Under the pieces are notes generated by a model. It was not told the origin of the DNA, did not search any database, and was given only the letters and a program-made list of their open reading frames with translations. Positions 1 to 5,204 of a stretch of 6,588 bases of DNA are shown piece after piece. Source of the stretch: Bryobacterales bacterium (GTDB lineage: Bacteria; Acidobacteriota; Terriglobia; Bryobacterales; Bryobacteraceae); assembly GCA_003132905.1 (NCBI GenBank), contig PKZC01000246.1:1935-8522 (forward strand). Reading direction: 5' to 3'. Every line of letters begins with the position of its first letter. Position 1 is the stretch's first letter. A program made the position numbers and the translations under genes.

Positions 1-477
1 GAGAACGCCTGGGTTCCAGCGAGCGAAGTAGAAGCCGGTACCGAGGTTCCAGTGAAAGTATTCGTGCGGCCCTACCGTGGCGATCGCATTGAAAAAGATT
101 TCACGTTGAAGATTCCGGCCGGTTTGCCAAAAGGCGAGCATCGCGTCCTCTTCAGCGACGCCGACACCTTGAACCGTATGCAAAGCAACGCGGCGATGTC
201 GGAGCCTTTCATCGACATCCGGCAGACGGTTTCGCTGATGAACCAGGAGCGCAGCAACAACAAGTTGTACGTTTCGCTCATCGAGCCCCGGCCAACCGTG
301 TTTTATGAAGACAAAACGCTGCCCAGCCTGCCGGCGTCCATCATGAACGTGATGCAGACGGATCGTACCGCCAGCCGCCATTTGCAGGCGTCGGCGGAAA
401 GCGCCATCGAGCAGGGCAGCATTCCGTTCGACATGCTGATCGACGGCAGTTATTCGCTTAGAATCACCGTAAAGTAG
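1..477 (+). CDS. C-terminal part of an S55/SpoIVB-like protein (5' truncated by window)
   Basis: Frame 1 is open from the first base, so the gene begins upstream; 158 residues are visible before tandem stops TAG TAA (475-480). The GTG at 52 is internal, since the frame continues upstream as ENAWVPASEVEAGTEVP. The visible part has no transmembrane segment or cysteine. It begins with beta-rich sequence (VKVFVRPYRGDRIEKDFTLK, then IPAGLPKG), followed by SDADTLNRMQ, a RQTVSLMNQERSNNKLYVSL block, and EDKTLPSLPASIMNVMQ. The protein ends in a short beta-strand tail, GSYSLRITVK. From memory, this order of motifs resembles the C-terminal region of acidobacterial proteins annotated as SpoIVB peptidase S55 domain proteins. 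The peptidase domain itself would lie outside the window, so the catalytic residues cannot be checked. The downstream propeller gene follows after 26 nt on the same strand, suggesting cotranscription. The reading frame is secure; the family assignment is tentative. Confidence 0.55.
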   Translation, partial: ENAWVPASEVEAGTEVPVKVFVRPYRGDRIEKDFTLKIPAGLPKGEHRVLFSDADTLNRMQSNAAMSEPFIDIRQTVSLMNQERSNNKLYVSLIEPRPTVFYEDKTLPSLPASIMNVMQTDRTASRHLQASAESAIEQGSIPFDMLIDGSYSLRITVK

Positions 478-503
478 TAACCATCAACCTCAAGAATTCA
501 CCG

Positions 504-2690
504 ATGAAAACAATTCGACTCCTCCTGGTGGCGCTCGGCGCTCTGGCCACCGGTTTCGCCGTGGACACCCATTTCTGGCAGCATGGCGACCGTGCCGATT
601 TCGAAAGCGGAACGCTGAAGAACCTCTCGCTGCGCGCCGATGGCCGGGTCTTTCTTGCTCCCCAATTCACCGAAATCTTCGACTCCTCCACCCCCTATCT
701 CTGGACCCTGGCGGCCGATTCCAAAGGCAATCTGTACACCGCGGGCGGCGGCACGGGCAGCGGATCGGCCAAGGTCTTCGTGATCGACCGCGCGGGAAAG
801 AGCCGTCCTTTCGCCGAACTGGATGGCCTGGAGATCCACGCCATCGTGCTGGATTCCAAGGATGAGGTTTACGCCGCAACCGATCCCGACGGCAAGATCT
901 ATAAGATCGCATCAGACGGCAAGCCCAAGCTATTCTACGATCCCCACCAGAAATATATCTGGGCCCTGGCGTTCAACAGCAAAGGCGACCTGTTCGTCGC
1001 CACTGGCGATCAAGGCGAGATTCACCGCGTCACTCCGGCGGGCGTTGGCTCGGTGTTTTTCAAAACGGAAGAGACCCACGCGCGTTCGCTCGCCATCGAC
1101 TCGCAAGACAAGCTGATTGTCGGTACCGAGCCGAGCGGTTTGATTCTGCGGGTCTCGCCCATGGGCCAGGGATTTGTTGTGTATCAATCTCCGAAGCGCG
1201 AGATCACTTCCGTGGCAATCACCCAGGATGGCGCCATCTACGCCTCAGGCGTGGGCAACAAGATTGCCGTGGCACAAGCCGCGCCGCCACCGGGCCCTCC
1301 TCCTTCGCTGGCGCTTCCCGGCGGACCAGGCGTGGGCAACGCGCGAATCACGCCGGTGACGGGCGGTCCGGCAGCGTCTCTGGCTGGAGGCTCGGAAGTA
1401 TATCGCATCAATACCGATGGCTCTCCGCGCAAAATCTGGTCGAACGCGCAGGATATTGTATACGCCATCGAATTCGATGCCGGTGGGCTACCGCTGGTGG
1501 GAACCGGCAATCGCGGTAAGATTTATCGCCTGGATTCGGACACCGTGAGCACGCTGTTGCTGGATGCTTCGCCCACGCAGGTGACGGGCTTTGGCCGGGG
1601 GCCCAAGGGGGAGCTCTACGCGACCACCGGAAACATCGGCAAAGTATTTCGTTTGGGCCCTGGCTTCGAAAAAACAGGCTCGTTTGAAAGTCCCGTGCTG
1701 GACGCGGGCGCTTTCGCCTATTGGGGCCGCATCACCTATCGCGGCTTGGGTAAAATCACGGTCTACACGCGCAGCGGAAATCGAAGCCATCCGGAGAGTA
1801 ACTGGAGTCCTTGGGCGACGCTCGAAACGGAAACCAGCGCTGCGGCGTGCGATTCCTGCGGCGCCGGCCGGACCGCTTCCCCTCCGGCTCGCTTCCTGCA
1901 ATATAAGATCGACTTGACCCCCGCCACCGGCCAGCCCGAGCCCGAGGTCTCTTATGTCGAGGTGGCCTACCTTCCGAAGAACGTCGCGCCCGAGGTAGCA
2001 ACCATCGACATTACGCCAGTGAATTACCGCTTCCCCACGCCGTCGTTTTCGAGCTCGACGTCTACGTCCATCACTCTTCCGCCCATTGGCCAGAAGAGCA
2101 GCCCTAGCGTGTCCATTGAGAATGTTTCTCAAACCGTGAACTATGCCAAGGGCTTTGAAGGCGCCCGCTGGCTGGCTTCCGATGAGAACGGCGACACGCT
2201 GGTTTATCGCATCGAGATCCGCGGCGTAAAAGAGTCCGGCTGGAAGCTGCTGAAAGACAACGTCGCGGAAAAGTATTTGAGCTGGGATACGGGCGCGTTT
2301 CCGGACGGTGAATATGTTCTGCGAGTCACCGCCTCAGACTCCCCGAGTAACCCGCCCGATCAGGCGCTCACAGCGTCCCTGGTCAGCGATCCATTCTTGA
2401 TCGACAACACGCCCCCGCAAATCGCAAAGCTAACAGCCAGTGCCACGACGGGCAACAAACTCGAAATCCGTTGGAGCGCTCGCGACGCGCGCAGCAGCAT
2501 CGATCATGCCGAATATTCAGTGAACGGCGGCGAATGGGTGCGGGCTGATCCCGTAAGCCGGTTATCCGATTCACCCGACGAAGAATACCGCCTTCTGATC
2601 GACCGCCCCTCCGCGGGCGAACAGGTGATCGCGGTGCGCGTCAGCGATGAGTTCGACAATCAATCCGTTGAAAAAATCGTGCTGAAGTAA
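504..2690 (+). CDS. Exported seven-bladed beta-propeller protein with C-terminal Ig/FN3-like domains
   Basis: The product has 728 residues. An N-terminal signal peptide (MKTIRLLLVALGALATGFA) is probably cut after A19, so the protein should be periplasmic or secreted. Residues 66-390 form repeating units of the pattern hydrophobic-A-hydrophobic-DSKG-x-LY-A-(T/G)G-x-G-x-(I/V)-(Y/H)-R, like NHL or SMP-30 type propellers. I count seven blades, at about 66-106, 111-147, 151-187, 192-229, 233-313, 318-355 and 359-390. Blade 5 is split by a Pro/Gly-rich insertion (260-296). Residues 395-490 look like a beta-sandwich (SPVLDAG, SPWATLE, ARFLQYKIDL), 505-545 is a Ser/Thr/Pro-rich linker, and 553-635 and 640-728 look like two Ig/FN3-like domains. 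No catalytic motif was recognised; a binding or scaffold role is inferred, not shown. The ATG at 504 directly precedes the signal peptide; a weak AAGAA at 492-496 is the only Shine-Dalgarno candidate. The gene probably belongs with the one upstream. Confidence 0.8.
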   Translation: MKTIRLLLVALGALATGFAVDTHFWQHGDRADFESGTLKNLSLRADGRVFLAPQFTEIFDSSTPYLWTLAADSKGNLYTAGGGTGSGSAKVFVIDRAGKSRPFAELDGLEIHAIVLDSKDEVYAATDPDGKIYKIASDGKPKLFYDPHQKYIWALAFNSKGDLFVATGDQGEIHRVTPAGVGSVFFKTEETHARSLAIDSQDKLIVGTEPSGLILRVSPMGQGFVVYQSPKREITSVAITQDGAIYASGVGNKIAVAQAAPPPGPPPSLALPGGPGVGNARITPVTGGPAASLAGGSEVYRINTDGSPRKIWSNAQDIVYAIEFDAGGLPLVGTGNRGKIYRLDSDTVSTLLLDASPTQVTGFGRGPKGELYATTGNIGKVFRLGPGFEKTGSFESPVLDAGAFAYWGRITYRGLGKITVYTRSGNRSHPESNWSPWATLETETSAAACDSCGAGRTASPPARFLQYKIDLTPATGQPEPEVSYVEVAYLPKNVAPEVATIDITPVNYRFPTPSFSSSTSTSITLPPIGQKSSPSVSIENVSQTVNYAKGFEGARWLASDENGDTLVYRIEIRGVKESGWKLLKDNVAEKYLSWDTGAFPDGEYVLRVTASDSPSNPPDQALTASLVSDPFLIDNTPPQIAKLTASATTGNKLEIRWSARDARSSIDHAEYSVNGGEWVRADPVSRLSDSPDEEYRLLIDRPSAGEQVIAVRVSDEFDNQSVEKIVLK

Positions 2691-2701
2691 GTCACGAACG
2701 G
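2671..2701 (-). terminator. Possible weak intrinsic terminator of the YkgJ-type gene
   Basis: On the minus strand a stem TCGTG (2697-2693) pairs with CACGA (2681-2677) across an 11-nt loop and is followed at once by TTTTTT (2676-2671). The left arm begins just before the TGA stop. An outer CCGT (2701-2698)/ACGG (2668-2665) pair could extend the fold around the T tract. The stem has only five pairs, so stability is doubtful. It would end the ykgJ-type transcript inside the last codons of the convergent propeller gene. On the plus strand the same hairpin has no T tract after it, so no terminator for the propeller gene is seen. Confidence 0.3.
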
Positions 2702-3120
2702 TACATACTCGGATAGGCGGTCTTCATCTCGTGCGAGCGTTCTCGCGCCGTCTCGATTTGCACTAACTCGCCCTTCCCGATTCCAGGGCACCAGGCCGCC
2801 GTCTTTTTCCATTCGCGTTTGCTATCCACCAGCTCCGGCCAGAACGGAAACTTGCGGCATTGCACCGGCTTTACTGCATGAATAGAGCAACCGCCGTCGC
2901 GCAGGAAATGGCACTGCTGCTCACGGGGAACGCGCAGCCGCAACAGATGCTTGGTGCGATACACGTAGCGCCGCTCAAAATCGCGCGCCGTCATACCCAC
3001 ATACTCCGCGATGCGGTCGAGATCGTCTACAGTCAGGTAAACGAAGCCTTGCTGCTCGCAACAATTGGTACAGCCGGGCTGGCATTCGAACCGCAAGGCC
3101 GTCATATTATTGTTGACCAT
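2692..3120 (-). CDS. YkgJ family cysteine-cluster protein (CxxCxxCC type)
   Basis: The product is a small soluble protein of 142 residues without signal peptide or membrane segment, so presumably cytoplasmic. It has eight cysteines: the N-terminal cluster C13-x3-C17-x2-C20-C21, then C70, C78, C88 and C111. Around them are the motifs CHFLRDGGCSIHAVKPVQCRKFPFW and a C-terminal AWCPGIGKG, typical of the UPF0153/YkgJ family (Pfam CxxCxxCC). Members are assumed to bind zinc or an Fe-S cluster; their reaction is not established. The frame is open for a further 139 codons upstream on this strand, but that part overlaps the M13 gene, is Arg-rich and lacks family similarity. The ATG at 3120 is chosen because AAAAAGG (3135-3129) lies 8 nt before it; the next ATG (3105) has no such site. 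The gene is convergent with the propeller gene (one base between stops) and divergent from the M13 pair. Confidence 0.88.
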   Translation of the reverse strand: MVNNNMTALRFECQPGCTNCCEQQGFVYLTVDDLDRIAEYVGMTARDFERRYVYRTKHLLRLRVPREQQCHFLRDGGCSIHAVKPVQCRKFPFWPELVDSKREWKKTAAWCPGIGKGELVQIETARERSHEMKTAYPSMYRS

Positions 3121-3152
3121 ATAATAAGCCTTTTTGCGCTGTAATATTAAGC
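3100..3152. promoter_or_regulatory. Divergent control region between the ykgJ-type gene and the M13 pair
   Basis: Only 32 bp (3121-3152) separate the two divergent start codons, and this stretch is far more AT-rich than its surroundings. On the plus strand a perfect TATAAT lies at 3120-3125, 27 nt before the M13 start, but no good -35 box is found 16-18 nt upstream. The palindrome TAATATTA at 3142-3149 offers a TAATAT -10 candidate for the minus strand; a start near 3137 would leave a leader of about 17 nt containing the AAAAAGG site. A short inverted repeat, TATTAT (3105-3110) and ATAATA (3121-3126), flanks the ykgJ-type start codon. Any promoters must overlap each other or the coding ends. 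The hexamers are seen; their use is inferred. Confidence 0.4.
3129..3135 (-). promoter_or_regulatory. Ribosome binding site of the YkgJ-type gene
   Basis: Read on the minus strand, AAAAAGG is followed by an 8-nt spacer and the ATG at 3120-3118. It is the best Shine-Dalgarno match in the window and decides the start of this gene against the long upstream extension of the frame and against the ATG at 3105. Confidence 0.6.
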
Positions 3153-5201
3153 ATGCGACTGATGCTGCTTTTTCCAATCCTCGCGACCATCGCCTTGGCG
3201 CAGCAGGGCACGGCCCAGTCCGGCAAAACCCAGTCCGACAAAACAAAGTCCGGCCCCGAATTTTCCACCGCCAATATGAACATGACCGCCAATCCCTGCG
3301 TCGATTTCTATCAGTACGCCTGCGGCGGTTGGATGGCCGACAATCCGATTCCCGCCGACCAGTCCCGTTGGGGCACTTTCGAACAACTGGCGGACCGCAA
3401 TCGCACGGTTCTGCGAGGGATCTTGGAAAACGCGTCCGTCGACGAGCCGAAGCGCTCGCCGGTGGAGCAAAAGATCGGCGATTTTTACGCCTCGTGCATG
3501 GATGAATCGGAGATTGACAAGCTGGGTACTCAGCCACTGGACGCTGAGTTGAAGCGCATAGACGCCTTACAATCGAAAGACCAGATTGTCGATGAGTTGG
3601 TCCATCTGCACCTGATCGGCGTCGGGGTTTTGTTTAACTTCTACGCCAGTCCGGATTATAAGAATTCCACGCAGAACATTGCCGATGTGGACCAGGGTGG
3701 GCTGGGCCTTCCGGATCGCGATTACTATTTCAGACCAGATGCCAAGTCTGTGCAGTTGCGCGAACAATACGTAGCGCACGTGCGGAAGATGTTGGAGCTG
3801 GCGGGGGAACCGGCCGCCAAGTCCGCTGCGGACGCAGATGCCGTGATGCATATCGAAACTGAGTTAGCCATGGGAGCGCTCGACCGCGTGTCGCGGCGCG
3901 ATCCGAACAAGACTTATCACAAGATGTCCATCAAAGAGCTGGAAGGGTTGTCCCCCGGCATCGATTGGCCTAAGTTCTTCGCCGGATTGGGCACGCCCGC
4001 TTTTACCGATCTGAATGTTTCGGTCCCGGACTTTTTCAAAGACCTGAATCAGGTTCTCGCAAACACCAGCGTCGCCGATCTGAAAACTTATCTTCGCTGG
4101 CATCTGCTCCACTCCGAAGCCCCGTTGTTAGCCAAGCCGTTTCTGGACGAAAATTTCCACTACTACGGCCAGATCCTGACTGGCACTACTCAGTTGGAGC
4201 CCCGTTGGAAGCGCTGCGTGCGAGCCACCGACGACGACCTGGGATTCGCGCTGGGCCAGAAATACGTGGAGCAGAATTTCCCGCCGGCGGCCAAAGCGCG
4301 GGTGCTGGGGATGGTTCAAGAGATCGAGACCATGCTGGGCCAGGATATTCAGTCGCTGGATTGGATGACGGCTCCTACCAAGCAGCAAGCTGTGGTGAAA
4401 CTGCACGCCGTTACCAACAAAATCGGCTATCCCGACAAATGGCGCGATTATTCCAGCGTCAAAATCGTGCGGGGAGAAGCGGTGGGAAATGACGAGCGCG
4501 CCACCGAATTTGAAGTGCGGCGCGACATGAGCAAGATCGGCAAGCCGGTGGATCACGGCGAGTGGACCATGACTCCGCCCACCGTGAATGCTTATTACAG
4601 CCCGCTGCAGAACAATATTAACTTTCCGGCGGGCATTCTACAGCCGCCCTTTTTCGACAACCGCAAGGACGCAGCGGTGAACTACGGCGCCATCGGGTCC
4701 GTAATGGGACATGAGCTGACGCACGGCTTCGACGATCAGGGGCGTCAATTCGATGCCGAGGGAAACTTACAGAATTGGTGGACCCCGGAAGACGCCGCCG
4801 AATTCGAGAAGCGGGCGCAATGTTTTATCGACGAATACTCGGCGTTCACTCCGGTGGACGACGTGCATCTGAACGGCAAGCTTACGCTGGGCGAAAACAC
4901 TGCCGACAATGGCGGCGTGCACCTGGCTTTCATGGCGCTGATGAAGTCGCTGGAAAACAAACCGCAGCCGCCTAAGATCGATGGATTCACGCCGCAGCAG
5001 CGCTTTTTCCTGGGCTATAGCCAGGTCTGGTGCCAAAACGTGCGGCCGGAAGCGGCCCGCATGCGCGCGCAGACCGATTCTCATTCCGACGGCCGCGATC
5101 GCGTCAACGGCGTGCTGGGAAACATGCCGGAATTTCGCGAAGCTTTCGCCTGTCATGCCGGGCAGCCGATGGTGCACGCACCGGCCTGCCGCGTTTGGTG
5201 A
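3153..5201 (+). CDS. Secreted M13 (neprilysin/PepO-like) zinc metallopeptidase, complete
   Basis: The product has 682 residues, normal for bacterial M13 peptidases, which cut peptides outside the cytoplasm. A signal peptide (MRLMLLFPILATIALA) is probably cut after A16; no lipobox cysteine. M13_N domain about 44-425, with NPCVDFYQYACGGW at its start; catalytic M13 domain about 475-682. Visible catalytic elements: NAYYSP (N479, A480; substrate binding), zinc motif HELTH (H520, E521, H524), GENTAD (third ligand E581, plus D585), H644 and R650, and the C-terminal CRVW. Spacings match neprilysin. The eight cysteines (49, 57, 115, 355, 557, 627, 667, 679) correspond to four neprilysin disulfides: 49-667, 57-627, 115-355, 557-679. 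The usual Pro two residues after H644 is Asp here, which is minor. A short QSGKT-like repeat follows the signal peptide. The start at 3153 is supported by alignment with the next gene's N-terminus; there is no clear Shine-Dalgarno. Substrate unknown. Confidence 0.97.
   Translation: MRLMLLFPILATIALAQQGTAQSGKTQSDKTKSGPEFSTANMNMTANPCVDFYQYACGGWMADNPIPADQSRWGTFEQLADRNRTVLRGILENASVDEPKRSPVEQKIGDFYASCMDESEIDKLGTQPLDAELKRIDALQSKDQIVDELVHLHLIGVGVLFNFYASPDYKNSTQNIADVDQGGLGLPDRDYYFRPDAKSVQLREQYVAHVRKMLELAGEPAAKSAADADAVMHIETELAMGALDRVSRRDPNKTYHKMSIKELEGLSPGIDWPKFFAGLGTPAFTDLNVSVPDFFKDLNQVLANTSVADLKTYLRWHLLHSEAPLLAKPFLDENFHYYGQILTGTTQLEPRWKRCVRATDDDLGFALGQKYVEQNFPPAAKARVLGMVQEIETMLGQDIQSLDWMTAPTKQQAVVKLHAVTNKIGYPDKWRDYSSVKIVRGEAVGNDERATEFEVRRDMSKIGKPVDHGEWTMTPPTVNAYYSPLQNNINFPAGILQPPFFDNRKDAAVNYGAIGSVMGHELTHGFDDQGRQFDAEGNLQNWWTPEDAAEFEKRAQCFIDEYSAFTPVDDVHLNGKLTLGENTADNGGVHLAFMALMKSLENKPQPPKIDGFTPQQRFFLGYSQVWCQNVRPEAARMRAQTDSHSDGRDRVNGVLGNMPEFREAFACHAGQPMVHAPACRVW
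3216..3254 (+). repeat. 15-nt tandem repeat in the linker of M13 copy 1
   Basis: Two near-identical 15-nt units (3216-3230 and 3231-3245) and a 9-nt partial third (3246-3254) encode QSGKT, QSDKT and KSG, residues 22-34, between the signal peptidase site and the M13_N domain. The array is in frame and absent from copy 2, where the linker is only QSGSG. It is hydrophilic and lysine/serine rich, so probably a disordered spacer at the mature N-terminus. Replication slippage would explain it. Confidence 0.75.
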
Positions 5202-5204
5202 CCT

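Noticed and set aside
52..54. GTG as the true start of the first gene
   Set aside because: The frame is open upstream to the window edge with protein-like sequence, and the part after the GTG begins inside a beta-rich domain with no signal peptide or ribosome site.
1488..2132. Open frame of 214 codons on the minus strand
   Set aside because: It is antisense to the propeller gene, rich in Arg, Gly and Ala, with no recognisable motif.
3113..3147. TTGACC (3113-3118) with TAATAT (3142-3147) as a sigma-70 promoter for the M13 genes
   Set aside because: The spacer is 23 nt, too long for a standard promoter; the -10 would also lie only 5 nt before the start codon.
3162..3164. Second ATG as the start of M13 copy 1
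   Set aside because: It would shorten the signal peptide and remove its positive charge (R2), while the N-terminus from 3153 matches that of copy 2 (MRLMLLFP versus MKLILLFP).
3121..3537. 139-codon upstream extension of the ykgJ-type frame on the minus strand
   Set aside because: It overlaps the signal peptide and N-terminal domain of the M13 gene, is Arg/Cys-rich shadow sequence, and a good ribosome site precedes the shorter start at 3120.
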